A stretch of 64,000 nucleotides of DNA from Giardia muris (lineage: Eukaryota; Fornicata; Diplomonadida; Hexamitidae), in NCBI GenBank assembly GCA_006247105.1, contig CM016929.1, positions 992,001 to 1,056,000 of the forward strand. The letters run 5' to 3'. The notes under the pieces are model-generated. The model ran no database searches and had not been told where the DNA came from. It saw only the letters and a program-made list of their open reading frames with translations. Position 1 is the first letter of the stretch. Each line of letters begins with the position of its first letter. Positions 37,290 through 47,069 of the stretch are shown piece after piece. The translations under genes and the position numbers were made by a program.

Positions 37290-39378
37290 AGTTCCTCAGC
37301 CGTGGTGGAGTGAAGGTGGTCATCCGTACACGGTCGAACCCAAGATTCCCGCCTCCGTATTGGGCCTGGGCCTCATTGGGACTTGCATACGACAGCTTGT
37401 ACAGCAGACTGCGTCGTAGCATCCCACCCGATCCCTCACCGGCGTGGTAGTTACTACCGCCTCCATAGTAGTCCCGTTCAACAATGGGGCCTGGGAGCCA
37501 GTCAAAACGCTCCTCGAAGTGCCTGTTCCCAGCAATCCGGACGGGCCACAAGAGCTTGTTGAGGTCGTCGCCAGAATACCCGACCTGTCCACCATACCAG
37601 ACCAGCACGTAGTCAATCCCGAGCTCCCGACAAATCCTATGCGCTGTGTCCTCATCCGAGGCGAGCATCGCTCCAATCCAGCCGATCCAATACGTCGACC
37701 GAGTTAGCCCATCGACAAGCGTCGTCCTATCACTCAGTTGATTGATCTGGTACCCGTAATCCCACCAGGAGGCGAGCCGTGCCTCTGGAGCCGTGTTGTG
37801 CTCGAACCATGAGAAGGCCTCACGGAAGTCGTCGATATAGACCTGACGTCCGTCAGGGCCTCGCTGACTAGATATTAGGACGACCGAGGGCGAGGAATAG
37901 ACCTCCTGGGCGCAATAGAGGGCATGGGACATGAAGCGCTGAATGAAGGTGCATGTGGCGGCCAAGATGACGACTATGGATACCAGCTTGCGTACACGCC
38001 CCTTCCCACTCTTCACCCGTTGTTCTATCACCACAGCCTCATAGGCCTTTGCAATCGCGTATCCAGCACAGACGGAGAGCGCCGGAGACGAGATGAGGAT
38101 CATCCGCGCCATTACTGCCGAGAACCAGGTCGTCGTTGCGACATATGCGGCAAGGAACAACGTCGTGAGAGATCGGGCCTCGATAATGGCGTAGTAGAGA
38201 GCCACCGGGACCGTGACTATGAGGAACCCGGCATTGAAGTAAAAAGAGGCCCACACGGTCGGCTGGTGTTCGGCCACGGAGGCGACGATGGGATTGAAGC
38301 GCTTCGCGTATGTCGGGTTGATGAAGGAGAGGAGGCGTCCCGAAAGCTTCCCGATCAGTCCAAGCTTGAGACCGACTGGGATTCCGACACCGAGACCAAA
38401 GACCAAGGCCAATAGGACGACAAACCTCTTGAGCGCCGTATAACTCTGAGGCCGCATCCGCGGCATGAGGGCCGTCCGGAACTCTGCTGCAATCACGAGG
38501 AGGTACGTCCCAATCCCTGGCAAGTACACTGGAGTTGTGAAGACGCCCGCATGTTCACGCCAGACCAGTCCTACAGCGAGTAAGCTTAAGGGTTCCCAGA
38601 CACGAAAGGCAGCCAGGAGCTGGGGTGTCGCCATCCCACAAAGGATGGCAAGGAAGACGTGAAGAGGGATCAAGATGGCCAGGAACACATAGGCTCCCCA
38701 CGACATGACCATGTAGAGATACGCGAGGACTGCGAGCAGGGGCGTCAGAGAGCACCACCGCTTGGACCCCGAGCCCTCGGTACTGCTCGCCCGTAACCAG
38801 AGATTGAAACCGATAATCATCGCCGTGATAGAGTTGGACTCGTTGTCGTAGCTCCCGGCGACGGAGCGCTGGATGAACCCGGGGATGATGCTGAAGAAGA
38901 GGGCCGTCAGAATCCCGGTGAGCGTCCGTGTCCGTGGAGAGCCATCAATTAGAGACCCCATGTCATACGCAGCGAAGCACCCAACAACTGACATCACCGG
39001 GCCCATGAACGCACACGCCTGCAAAATGCTGAGCGGAAGGCGGAGCCAGGCACAGACGCGGACGAAGAACTCCGACGTGTACATCAGTCCAGGATAGAGG
39101 GAAATCGGCATCGATCGGGAGAGCGGATACCAGGTCTTCGTGTCCAGCCACTCCTGAAACGCCGCGCTCCCATGCTCGTGCAAGTACAACGTCGCCTTGT
39201 ATTGGAAGTACGGGTCGAACTCGTGGATCACCAGCTCGTACCTAACGATCGACATCAGACGACAGAAGAATGCAAGAGCCCCGATCAGGACGAGGTCGAT
39301 GACTGCCAACGGCCTCAGTACGTAACGCTCGACCACCCCCGGCATCATCCGCCTCCCAGTCTTATTTCCTCCCTCCAT
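37216..39378 (-). CDS. STT3: Oligosaccharyltransferase catalytic subunit STT3
   Basis: STT3 transfers the lipid-linked glycan to Asn in N-X-S/T sequons in the ER lumen. Giardia is known to use a single-subunit enzyme. The protein has many hydrophobic membrane spans, the N-terminal acidic metal motif in EFDPYFQYK, and the catalytic WWDYG motif (Trp538-Gly542 with this start) in a soluble C-terminal part. Start choice is uncertain: ATG at 39378 (MEGGNKTG), or at 39348 or 39345 (MMPGVVERY). A much longer upstream frame is rejected because it crosses the divergent cyclophilin gene. Length is about 720 residues. Confidence 0.93.
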   Translation of the reverse strand: MEGGNKTGRRMMPGVVERYVLRPLAVIDLVLIGALAFFCRLMSIVRYELVIHEFDPYFQYKATLYLHEHGSAAFQEWLDTKTWYPLSRSMPISLYPGLMYTSEFFVRVCAWLRLPLSILQACAFMGPVMSVVGCFAAYDMGSLIDGSPRTRTLTGILTALFFSIIPGFIQRSVAGSYDNESNSITAMIIGFNLWLRASSTEGSGSKRWCSLTPLLAVLAYLYMVMSWGAYVFLAILIPLHVFLAILCGMATPQLLAAFRVWEPLSLLAVGLVWREHAGVFTTPVYLPGIGTYLLVIAAEFRTALMPRMRPQSYTALKRFVVLLALVFGLGVGIPVGLKLGLIGKLSGRLLSFINPTYAKRFNPIVASVAEHQPTVWASFYFNAGFLIVTVPVALYYAIIEARSLTTLFLAAYVATTTWFSAVMARMILISSPALSVCAGYAIAKAYEAVVIEQRVKSGKGRVRKLVSIVVILAATCTFIQRFMSHALYCAQEVYSSPSVVLISSQRGPDGRQVYIDDFREAFSWFEHNTAPEARLASWWDYGYQINQLSDRTTLVDGLTRSTYWIGWIGAMLASDEDTAHRICRELGIDYVLVWYGGQVGYSGDDLNKLLWPVRIAGNRHFEERFDWLPGPIVERDYYGGGSNYHAGEGSGGMLRRSLLYKLSYASPNEAQAQYGGGNLGFDRVRMTTFTPPRLRNFKEAYSTEHLLVRVYQVAGSGRNF

Positions 39379-39432
39379 TCGCCAGTACGTCGCCCAGCAA
39401 GCCGACGTACTTTTTTGGGCCGAGAAAAAGAA
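39379..39432. promoter_or_regulatory. Divergent promoter of STT3 and cyclophilin
   Basis: A 54-bp spacer between start codons with an A-rich tract (gagaaaaagaa) directly before the cyclophilin ATG and a T-rich tract (cttttttggg) serving the minus strand. Confidence 0.5.
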
Positions 39433-39936
39433 ATGAACACTCCAGTCTCCGACAAGGTGTACTTCGACATCACTATCGGTGGAAGGCCGGCAGGGCGCGT
39501 CGTCATGGGGCTCTTCGGGAGCGTCGTCCCGAAGACCGTCGAGAACTTCAAGAAGCTCTGCACCGGGGAGATGGGCTTCGGGTACAAGGGCTGCACCTTC
39601 CACCGCGTCATCCCTCAGTTCATGATCCAGGGTGGAGACTTCGAGCGCGGCGACGGCCGCGGCGGGAAGTCCATCTATGGGGCCAAATTCCAGGACGAGA
39701 ATTTCAAGCTGAAGCACTTCACGGGCTGCCTTTCGATGGCGAACGCCGGGCCTAACACCAACGGGTCCCAGTTCTTCATCACCACCGCCGACACGGCCTG
39801 GCTCGACGGGAAGCACGTCGTCTTCGGGCGCGTCCTCGAGGGCATGGACGTCGTCAAGGCGGTCGAGCAGACCAAGCGCGACTCCAGTGACAAGCCTCTC
39901 GAGCGCGTCGAGATCGCTAACTGTGGGGCTGTCTGA
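39433..39936 (+). CDS. Cyclophilin-type peptidyl-prolyl isomerase
   Basis: A 167-residue single-domain cyclophilin A-type isomerase that accelerates proline cis-trans isomerisation. Active-site segments are present: [15 protein letters not shown] (catalytic Arg, Phe, Gln), [17 protein letters not shown] and [11 protein letters not shown] with the cyclosporin-binding tryptophan. No signal peptide is seen, so it is cytosolic. The start directly follows gagaaaaagaa. The TGA stop is followed in the same frame by a further 248 open codons (see finding). Confidence 0.96.
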   Translation: MNTPVSDKVYFDITIGGRPAGRVVMGLFGSVVPKTVENFKKLCTGEMGFGYKGCTFHRVIPQFMIQGGDFERGDGRGGKSIYGAKFQDENFKLKHFTGCLSMANAGPNTNGSQFFITTADTAWLDGKHVVFGRVLEGMDVVKAVEQTKRDSSDKPLERVEIANCGAV

Positions 39937-40715
39937 GCCTTGAAGGCCCGGAGATGTGAATTTGAAGTCTCTGAAGCGTCAACTCGTAGGATTGTACGCA
40001 TCCTAGGGTCCGTGGGGGGAGCTTTCGAGTGTTGGGTCTCCAGAAATCAGTATTCGACCAGGATATCGACGAGGTTCTCGGGCTCCATTGCGACTAGTAT
40101 TCCTCACGGACCTCTGGATACGTTCTCCTACTCATCGGCGTACGCACAGCTCGATGCCGTCCCTTCTCGAGGCGACCTGTCCCTCTCACAGGCCCCCGTC
40201 CTGCTGAGCTCCCATGAATGTGTGCACGCGTCGTTCCCAAAGCCTCAGGGGGTGGTCGAGGAGGTCTACGCAACCTTGACGGCTCTGGAGGACGCCACTG
40301 TCGCATCTCCGAGCTTCGCCAATCCGGGGGAATCGAACACCCAGTCCTACGACCCCGAAGGCTCTGTACCCGGAGAGGTCTCCTGCTCGATCCTTCGCTC
40401 AGGCCCAGGAGACTCGCTACAAGCCTCAGTAATGCAGGCTCGAGCCTTGACCCCGATTACGACCATCCCGAGCCCCTGGACGGAGCAGAAACAGGCTGCT
40501 ACGCACTCTCTGGGATGGGCAGGAGTGACCAAACCTTCGGGGAGCTTCCGAAGCCGGAGTGCCGAGCATGACGGGGACTGCAGCATCCTCTCCGCCCACA
40601 GCTCTCGAAGTTCACTCCGGAGCTCGTCGCGGATCGAGAACGACCCCATCGGGAGCGAGGTCTTCTCGGCGATCATCGACTAACGGCTCACTGCCTGTTC
40701 TCCGCTGCTCCGTCA
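39937..40715. other. Unassigned 779-bp stretch with a long ATG-less open frame
   Basis: The plus-strand frame of cyclophilin stays open from its TGA to a stop at 40681-40683 (248 codons), but contains no ATG in its first half. Its translated text looks protein-like (for example PLDTFSYSSAYAQLDAVPSR and ENDPIGSEVFSAIID). Other frames also hold short protein-like pieces, and the minus strand has a 109-codon ATG frame (40347-40676) with no A-rich start. It may be a decayed gene, a gene with an unseen start, or noncoding DNA. Confidence 0.3.
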
Positions 40716-43040
40716 CTATATCTTCTCCAACGACCTCTCGACGTCCCCCCACTTCAGAGGTCGGTCTTCCTCCTTGCATACCCGATTGGCCTCCTCGAGT
40801 GCGAGTATGATGGGCTTCAGACGGATTGGCCTTCCATCACTAGCCATGGCCTTCAGAGCCTGGGACACGTGCTTGTTGGGTTCCAGCTGGCACTGCACCC
40901 CACTGCGGGTAGTGATGGTCTCGCAGAACTTCCTGATGTAGGCACATGCCTGGTCCAGCTCCAGACGTGGGATTCGGACGTGCATCTCGAACGAGCCTGC
41001 GAGTCCGATCTCATGCATCGCCCCATACGCGGCAGTCGTCCCGATAACGACCAGCTTCCGCCCCGATGGAGGGGGGCAGTGGACCAGGGATGCGATGGTG
41101 CGAAAAACAGTGGTTGAGAAGCGCATTCCGACGGGAGTGTAGTTGATGAGTCCTTCGATCCCGTCCAGGATGATGAGCGCCTTGGGAACGTGGTATGCCG
41201 CCTCGAAGACGTTCGAGATGCTGTTTGCGATTCCAAGCTCGGTAGCCGCCTGGCGAACAAGCCTCTCCATCGAGACGACCTTCGCAAAGTCGAAGCCCGC
41301 ATCTCGGATGACTCGTGCACAGATGGCCGTCGCACCGACGCCCGTCGTCTCGCTGCACAAGAGGAGCGATCCAATCAACGAGGACCCTTGATCGATCGTC
41401 TTGACGAAGTCCAGGACGTTGGCCACCAGGGAGTCGTATGGCTCGCCTGGGACGATGCCAAGTGGGAGGATTGCGTCAATATCCGCCTCATCAACGCTCC
41501 CGTAGCTTGGTTTCACCTCTGTGAGGGCATTGAGGAAATCGTCGCGGGTCACCACAATATCTCCAGTCCCCTGACCCGAAGACGCGTTGCTAGTCAAACC
41601 AACAACCCTGTTGATTGCAAAAGAGGTGGCAGAGCGAACAAGACCAGCGAGCTCGGCACCCGAAAAGTTGGGAGTCTTCTTCGCGATTTCCTCCAGGTCG
41701 ACCGACGAATCAAGCGAGTTGCAGGCACTGAGCCTCTTCGTGTGGATCTGGAGGATCTGATGGCGTCCCTCGAGGTCTGGGAGTCCGATCTCAAGGTGGA
41801 CCTCGAAGCGCCCGGGACGTAGGAGGGCATCGTCGATCAACTCCTTGCGGTTTGTCATCCCGATGACCAGGATATTTCCTAGAGAAGTGGGCCCGTCCAT
41901 CTTTGCAAGGAGCTGATTAACGACACTATCCATCGTCCCAGTTGAGTCCGATCGGCTTCCGCGTTGTCTACAAATGGCGTCGAGCTCATCCATGATGATA
42001 AGATGGAGCTCAGATCTTTCCTTCTTCTCCTCCCATTCCTTTTCGGCATCGGCGAAGAGGTTTCGGACGTTCTCCTCAGAGCCTCCAACGAACTTATTGA
42101 GGACCTCAGGGCCAGAGACGACCTTTGGCTCGCGTGTGTTTAGGATCTTCCCAATGGAGCGAGCAATGAGAGTCTTCCCAGTCCCAGGGGGACCATAGAG
42201 GAGAAGACCCTTGACATGGGAGATCCCGAGCTCTTGAAGCTTTGCTGGAGAGATCATATGGGAGGAGAATGCTCGACGGAAGATGTCCCGCAGCTGCTTA
42301 TCGAGGCCTCCAATCTCCAGGATGCTTGAGAAGCTCTTATCAGGACTATCCCCAGCTACACTCTGCTGGCCAGTCTCATTACTAGGATCGGTAGGCCCTA
42401 TGAACTTCGCTATCGTTGCCGCGGTTGCGCTGGTGGGATGGTCAATGTGCCCACCTTTAAGGACCAACTTCGGGTTAACTGAGCGAAATGCGTAGTTTGT
42501 GGTCGAATGGAAACAGGGGGTCGCGGCCCCAGGCCCACTCACCTGGCTCGCTTGCATGGGGTCTGGGAGAGTATTGAGCTCAGCAATTGTCAAGATGAAC
42601 GTCTTTCGGTCAATGACGATATAGTATTCCCCGTTGTTGCTGCTCACGGCCGGGAGGCTGGTAAATCTCTCCCTAGCGATCTTGTAGAGGGTGTCACCCT
42701 CCAGCTCTGTATCGGCCCGCAATTCTCGGGCCGAACGGATCTCTAGAAGGACACTGTCGACCTTTCCTGAGAGCTTACAGGGATTGAGATCGACCTGCGC
42801 TCGAAGCTCGAGGCGGCAACGCTCCCGTTGCTTCATGGGGAGGCTGATGCTCCCGGGAGCGAGGGTCGCATCCGCCTTGCAAAGAACAGGGACTCCTCTG
42901 AGGTCGAGGTACAACAAGTTCCTAGGATCGTCGTTCAAGCTCGCAAGATCCCTGAGTTTGTTGTAGTTGTCTGTATCGACGAAGACGCAGTTCTCTTCGA
43001 GGAGCTGGGCATTCGAGATGGAAACAACCGAAGCCTTCAT
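40716..43040 (-). CDS. NSF: N-ethylmaleimide-sensitive factor (NSF), AAA ATPase
   Basis: NSF disassembles SNARE complexes after fusion, using SNAP adaptors. The 774-residue protein has the N domain, then D1 with Walker A GPPGTGKT (from Gly283), Walker B LIIMDELDAI and the LLRPGRFEVHLEIGLPD sensor region, then D2. In D2 the usual GPPHSGKT P-loop is replaced by CSETTGVGAT (residues 562-571), so the Walker A lysine is missing, while the following text (LIILDGIEGLINYTPVGMRFS) is clearly NSF D2. The longest frame starts at 43139 but would overlap the divergent gene; the ATG at 43040 (MKASVVSIS) is preceded by gtcaaaa and fits the family N-terminus. Confidence 0.93.
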   Translation of the reverse strand: MKASVVSISNAQLLEENCVFVDTDNYNKLRDLASLNDDPRNLLYLDLRGVPVLCKADATLAPGSISLPMKQRERCRLELRAQVDLNPCKLSGKVDSVLLEIRSARELRADTELEGDTLYKIARERFTSLPAVSSNNGEYYIVIDRKTFILTIAELNTLPDPMQASQVSGPGAATPCFHSTTNYAFRSVNPKLVLKGGHIDHPTSATAATIAKFIGPTDPSNETGQQSVAGDSPDKSFSSILEIGGLDKQLRDIFRRAFSSHMISPAKLQELGISHVKGLLLYGPPGTGKTLIARSIGKILNTREPKVVSGPEVLNKFVGGSEENVRNLFADAEKEWEEKKERSELHLIIMDELDAICRQRGSRSDSTGTMDSVVNQLLAKMDGPTSLGNILVIGMTNRKELIDDALLRPGRFEVHLEIGLPDLEGRHQILQIHTKRLSACNSLDSSVDLEEIAKKTPNFSGAELAGLVRSATSFAINRVVGLTSNASSGQGTGDIVVTRDDFLNALTEVKPSYGSVDEADIDAILPLGIVPGEPYDSLVANVLDFVKTIDQGSSLIGSLLLCSETTGVGATAICARVIRDAGFDFAKVVSMERLVRQAATELGIANSISNVFEAAYHVPKALIILDGIEGLINYTPVGMRFSTTVFRTIASLVHCPPPSGRKLVVIGTTAAYGAMHEIGLAGSFEMHVRIPRLELDQACAYIRKFCETITTRSGVQCQLEPNKHVSQALKAMASDGRPIRLKPIILALEEANRVCKEEDRPLKWGDVERSLEKI

Positions 43041-43094
43041 TTTTGACTTCCTGAAAGGCAATCGAGTAACCACCAAGGTCTCAAATACTACGAT

Positions 43095-43814
43095 ATGAAA
43101 GCGAGGTGTACCGAATCCCCCCTCGGATCCCCTCTGCATAGCCCTCAGTTACTAACGGGATCGAATTCGAGAAAGGAAAAAAGAAGTGCGAGGTTCATGC
43201 CAGCTACTCACACAGGACATGGAGGGTCGGGAAGCATCCCATATCAGGCTGGAGTGACGGGAGTAACAGGGGTCAACGGGAACGTCGCGACTTCAAACCC
43301 ATCCACCGGAAGGACTAGGGAGGGGCTGACCGCTCTCATGCGGGCCGCACGTGATGGGAATGTTGAGATGGTCAAGCAACTGGCAGATAAGGAGGTGGGA
43401 CTACGAGACAACAATGGACATACGGCCCTGATGTGGGCAGCGTATGAGTCTCATCCGGAGTGCATCTCTTATCTCAAGAAAGAGATCGGGATACAGGACA
43501 ACTACGGGTGGACGGCCTTGATGATTGCGGCCTATTTCGGGGCGACGGAGTGTGTCGAGTCGCTCATCAGCGAGGTTGGGAAGCAGTCCACGAGTCCTCA
43601 TGTTGATTTGCCAGCAAAGGTGTCTGCATCAATGCTTGCGGCAAGGTGTGGGCGGGTTCAAATACTGCAGCGTCTACTCCCATATGAGAAGGGCCTGCAG
43701 GACGCGAATGGGAATATGGTCTCGTGGTATGCTGAATACGGGCTCAACCAGTGCAAAGGAGTAGCTCTGCGAAAACCCCACATGGAGGTGGTTGCGTATG
43801 CGAGCAAGCTGTAA
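43095..43814 (+). CDS. Ankyrin-repeat protein (21.1-like), short
   Basis: The 239-residue protein carries four to five ankyrin units (GLTALMRAARDGNVEMVKQL, GHTALMWAAYESHPECISYL, GWTALMIAAYFGATECVESL and two weaker ones), closely related in style to the ankyrin-RING protein at 18702 but without coiled coil or RING. Two starts are possible: ATG at 43095, or at 43197 (MPATHTG) behind an A-rich stretch (aggaaaaaagaag). The first would leave 54 bp to the divergent NSF start. The function is unknown. Confidence 0.83.
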   Translation: MKARCTESPLGSPLHSPQLLTGSNSRKEKRSARFMPATHTGHGGSGSIPYQAGVTGVTGVNGNVATSNPSTGRTREGLTALMRAARDGNVEMVKQLADKEVGLRDNNGHTALMWAAYESHPECISYLKKEIGIQDNYGWTALMIAAYFGATECVESLISEVGKQSTSPHVDLPAKVSASMLAARCGRVQILQRLLPYEKGLQDANGNMVSWYAEYGLNQCKGVALRKPHMEVVAYASKL

Positions 43815-43846
43815 ATTCTTTCTTCACTCGCCTCTGGTTAGCCAAC

Positions 43847-44569
43847 TTAATCGAATTTCAGGTACATCAGCTCGTTCAGCTTGTCCATCTGCTTCTGAAG
43901 AGCAAGGTTCCCTTGCTCGAGGGTGGCGGCCTCCTGGTTCAGCTTCTTGATCTCGGCGCGCAGGGCGGCGTTGGCCGCCTCCGCGTTGGTCTTCTGTTCT
44001 GTCAATTCAGTCACCTTCTTATGGAGGTCCTTGACGGCAAGATGGTATCGGCTTAGGTTCCCAGAGGCAGCGAACGTCTGCTCCTTCTGCCTCTCAACGA
44101 GCATCCCAACCTGGACCTTCTCATCCTTTGTCGCAGCGACCTGCCGATTCAAGTCGTCGAGCTGGGTACGTAGGTTGTGGAACTTCCGGGAGACCTTGTC
44201 GTGCTCGCGCCCGCGCTCGTCCAGGAGGCGCTGGAGGTTGGCGGCCTCTCCCATCGACTTCTCGTGCTGCTTCCGGACTTTGATCAGCTCGGACTCAAGC
44301 TGTTTGATAATTCGGCGCTCGAGCTCCGCCTCCGTGTCCATCCGCCCGTACTTCGCGTGGAATAGGTCTGCAACATTCGTACTTGCCGTGGCTCGAGGAC
44401 GGGTGCTGTTCGAGACGGACCGTGCAGTGCTCGATGACGCCCTGACGCTGTTCGAGGTCGAACGCACCCCCCGTGCCGTGGTCGACGACGCTCGATGCCC
44501 CGAAGGCGAGCGACCGGCTGTAGGCGAGCGCCCTGACCGCTGGGAGGAGAATGCAGACCGCGAACTCAT
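43847..44569 (-). CDS. Coiled-coil protein with basic Ser/Arg-rich head, unknown
   Basis: The 240-residue protein has a Ser/Arg/Thr-rich N-terminal head (about 1-65), then continuous coiled coil to the C-terminus (LYLKFD-like ending). The head-plus-rod design is reminiscent of filament-forming cytoskeletal proteins, but I cannot match it to giardins or another family. The longest frame starts with GTG at 44671; the first ATG that suits the spacing is 44567-44569 (MSSRSAFS), behind gaagaaaaacc. Confidence 0.75.
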   Translation of the reverse strand: MSSRSAFSSQRSGRSPTAGRSPSGHRASSTTARGVRSTSNSVRASSSTARSVSNSTRPRATASTNVADLFHAKYGRMDTEAELERRIIKQLESELIKVRKQHEKSMGEAANLQRLLDERGREHDKVSRKFHNLRTQLDDLNRQVAATKDEKVQVGMLVERQKEQTFAASGNLSRYHLAVKDLHKKVTELTEQKTNAEAANAALRAEIKKLNQEAATLEQGNLALQKQMDKLNELMYLKFD

Positions 44570-44736
44570 ATCCTTCGGGTTTTTCTTCAGGCCTACGTCT
44601 CGAGAGACTTGGGGCTCAGAGTCACAGTCGATAACCAGGGGTTCTTGACCGCGTGGGGTACAGCCTCCCACTCCCTATGCTCTTCGGCTCCCGTCAGTTT
44701 CGGTCCAGGGCACCGTCACGTGTGATCGCAACAAAA

Positions 44737-46371
44737 ATGTCATATGCTTCGATCCTCGAGTCCCTTTCGGCGCCTAGGCCCGGGGAACGCCCGCAACGCC
44801 CTCCACGACGCCAACAGCCGGCAGATTTCGCGCTTAGCGCGCCTTCACAGGGTCCACAAGGGTCCGACAAGCCATCGGATCTCAGGTCGGAGTCTTTGGC
44901 TTCAACCGCAAGTACAAGCTTGGCACCCCCGTCTCTAGAAGAGAATGATTCTAGAGGAGGCATGGAGGGTGAGACCCAGGGGGTAGACATTCCTCGACGG
45001 GAGCGTCACAGCGTCTCCTTCTCACGAGAGACAGTCTCTGGACCAAGTCAGGGAGGTGTGTTCGCCACAGGGCTGGACGACGCCATGCACGTTTTCCGAA
45101 AGCAGCTCCTCGAGGTGTTCGCTGGAGGTCTGGATGAGGCTGTGGAACGGGAGATGGCGTTGGCCACGAGAGATAATGCCACTCTGCGCGAGAAGCTTGG
45201 GATTTCAGAGCAGGAGCGCGCGCACCTCCAACGGAGTAACGAAGAGCTGAGCCGGGCGGTTGCCCACAAAACCGAGTGTTGCGAAAGGCTCGCAGAGCTT
45301 GTTGGACTCCTCAAGCAGGAGCGGCGAGATGCTCTTATGCTGAGTCGGCTTCTACAGCGCTGGAAGCGGAACGCGCACCTCCAGGCGAGCCACCTGCGTT
45401 ATACTGGGCTTATCGAGGGCGCCCAGAGGAATCGGATCCTACGCTCCGCCCTCGGATACTGGCGGCTTCTGACATACCGACGACGATACTCCCGGGTCTT
45501 TGAGGAAGCGAATGCGTCGGTGGCCAGGGCTCGCGAGGAGCGCGAACGGCAGTTCTCAGAGGAGCGGGATCGTTATATCCGAGAGATCGAGACCCTCCAT
45601 GCCGAGCGTGGAGAATATATGCTGAAAGAGAAGGGTCTCAAGGACCAGATGAAGCAGGCCTTCCTCCGAGGGATCAGCGCGTTGACGGACGAGGCAACAA
45701 CGGCTCTCGATCGTGATACTGGGCCTGGGAGCTCGGAGGCGAGCTTGCTTCAAGGGACTCTGCAGAATGTCTTTGGAACCATCGAGAACACGGCCAAACT
45801 TGCAGGGAGTTCGGTGGTCCCCGAAATCACCGTGGCACGCGATGATGACATTGCGGCGCAGGAGCGTGGCCGTTCAGCCCTGGCTCAGAATCTGAACTAT
45901 GAGGATTTCTTGTATACTGGCTCCGGAAGGGGCCAGGGGCGTATCCAAGGCCAAGGTGGAGAACAGTACACTGGGCTAGATGGCCTTGATGACGACGATG
46001 CCCCCGTGGAGGTTGACGCCCGCCACAGCTATTATGTGGACGAGTCTCCCCTCAACGTCAACGTTATTCAGCATTCCCTGGTGCCTAACCAGCGTCGAGG
46101 ACAACCAATAGGCGCCCAACACACAGATGTCGTAGACCCATCTCTTGTCAAGCCAGGACACATCAGGCCAGTCCGAGTATCAAGGCCGCAATCACAGATG
46201 CAATCGCACACACAGTCACAGCAAGCGTACCAGACGACGCCGCAAGATCTTCCTCTTTCCAAACGTATCCGAGCGATGAATTCTGGACCTCCTCGAGATA
46301 ATATGACCACGGCGATCCACCACGAGAACCTGACGGCCATTCGTGGTAGGGTTGTGGTAAGCAAACAATAG
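44737..46371 (+). CDS. POC5: POC5 centriolar protein homologue
   Basis: POC5 is a centrin-binding protein of the distal centriole and basal body. The 544-residue product has a disordered head, a coiled coil (about 105-210), two Sfi1-like tryptophan motifs 33 residues apart (LLQRWKRN with Trp209; LGYWRLLTYRRR with Trp242) and then the strongest POC5 signature, IETLHAERGEYMLKEKGLKDQMKQAFLRGISALTDEA (given here as KDQMKQAFLRGISAL near 303-317), which follows the family's MKKAFMRG-ALNLEA box. The C-terminal part is disordered and Gln-rich. The longest frame starts with GTG; the ATG at 44737 directly follows gcaacaaaa. The match is from memory of the family. Confidence 0.75.
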   Translation: MSYASILESLSAPRPGERPQRPPRRQQPADFALSAPSQGPQGSDKPSDLRSESLASTASTSLAPPSLEENDSRGGMEGETQGVDIPRRERHSVSFSRETVSGPSQGGVFATGLDDAMHVFRKQLLEVFAGGLDEAVEREMALATRDNATLREKLGISEQERAHLQRSNEELSRAVAHKTECCERLAELVGLLKQERRDALMLSRLLQRWKRNAHLQASHLRYTGLIEGAQRNRILRSALGYWRLLTYRRRYSRVFEEANASVARAREERERQFSEERDRYIREIETLHAERGEYMLKEKGLKDQMKQAFLRGISALTDEATTALDRDTGPGSSEASLLQGTLQNVFGTIENTAKLAGSSVVPEITVARDDDIAAQERGRSALAQNLNYEDFLYTGSGRGQGRIQGQGGEQYTGLDGLDDDDAPVEVDARHSYYVDESPLNVNVIQHSLVPNQRRGQPIGAQHTDVVDPSLVKPGHIRPVRVSRPQSQMQSHTQSQQAYQTTPQDLPLSKRIRAMNSGPPRDNMTTAIHHENLTAIRGRVVVSKQ

Positions 46372-46405
46372 TGCCCCTGGATGACGCGCTTCTTTCTTGC
46401 CTTTA

Positions 46406-47056
46406 CTACTGGTGGTCGCAGAGCAGGATCTTGTATTGGATGGCGTCCTCGGTTGACTCGACAACCTCATTGAGGGCCGCCTTGGCGAGCTTGATGGCGT
46501 CGTCTACGGTTTCCGGCTCGGCCTCCGCAACCTTTTGCTCGAGAAACTCGAGGAGGGTGGCGCATTGGCTTCCGATGGCAAGCGCCTTCCACTCGCTATG
46601 GACGCCGGAGGGATCACATAGGAAGACGTGAGGGCCTGTAGAGTCATGGCCGGCGAGGATGACGGAGACTCCGAAGGGACGCGTCCCCCCACGCTGGGTG
46701 TGGCTCTGAAGCACGCTCGCCACGGCACGGGCAACCGCCTCGACGGAGGGTGGGGCGTCGTAAGTGAAACGGAAGGCCTGGCACTCATGCCGAGCTCGGT
46801 CGATGAGGACCCGGGCGTCGGCCGTCAGGCCTGCAAAGGTCGCGATGATGTGGTCGTCGACGGCGAAGATCTTCTGAGCAGAGCGTGGGTCCTGAAGACG
46901 GGCGGTCTGCTTGCGCTCGACGGCCAGGACGACACCTCCAGGCGCGCGAACCGCGACCGCGGTCGTCCCGCGCTCGACAGCCTTATGAGCGTGCTCGACC
47001 TGAATCAGGTGGCCCTCGGGGCTAAAAACGGTGAGAGATGAGTCGTACTTCCCCAT
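46406..47056 (-). CDS. PSMA7: 20S proteasome subunit alpha4 (PSMA7-type)
   Basis: A structural alpha-ring subunit of the 20S proteasome. The N-terminal alpha signature is present (YDSSLTVFSPEGHLIQVEHAHKAV), followed by FAGLTADARVLIDRAR-ECQ and RPFGVSVILAG, which fit the alpha4 subtype best. The family QVEYA reads QVEHA. The longest frame overlaps the divergent DZIP1 gene; the ATG at 47054-47056 (MGKYDSS) is preceded by gagaaaa and gives 216 residues, slightly short for the family (about 240). It shares a very short upstream region with DZIP1. Confidence 0.92.
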   Translation of the reverse strand: MGKYDSSLTVFSPEGHLIQVEHAHKAVERGTTAVAVRAPGGVVLAVERKQTARLQDPRSAQKIFAVDDHIIATFAGLTADARVLIDRARHECQAFRFTYDAPPSVEAVARAVASVLQSHTQRGGTRPFGVSVILAGHDSTGPHVFLCDPSGVHSEWKALAIGSQCATLLEFLEQKVAEAEPETVDDAIKLAKAALNEVVESTEDAIQYKILLCDHQ

Positions 47057-47069
47057 TTTTCTCATCAAG
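47057..47069. promoter_or_regulatory. 13-bp divergent start-to-start spacer (proteasome alpha4 / DZIP1)
   Basis: Only 13 bp (tttttctcatcaag) separate the two preferred start codons. The run of five T residues is at once the A-rich initiator of the minus-strand gene and the upstream tract of the plus-strand gene. Confidence 0.5.

Noticed and set aside
40347..40676. Minus-strand 109-codon ATG frame behind NSF
   Set aside because: No A-rich tract before the ATG and an unconvincing composition; antisense to the longer open plus-strand frame. Left unassigned.
43041..43139. Upstream extension of NSF to an ATG at 43139
   Set aside because: It crosses the divergent ankyrin gene start. The ATG at 43040 has an A-rich tract and matches the NSF N-terminus.
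46117..46126. CAACACACAG, similar to the Giardia intron 3' splice site
   Set aside because: It lies inside the POC5 frame, which is open throughout, and no GTATGT or CTATGT donor occurs at a suitable distance.
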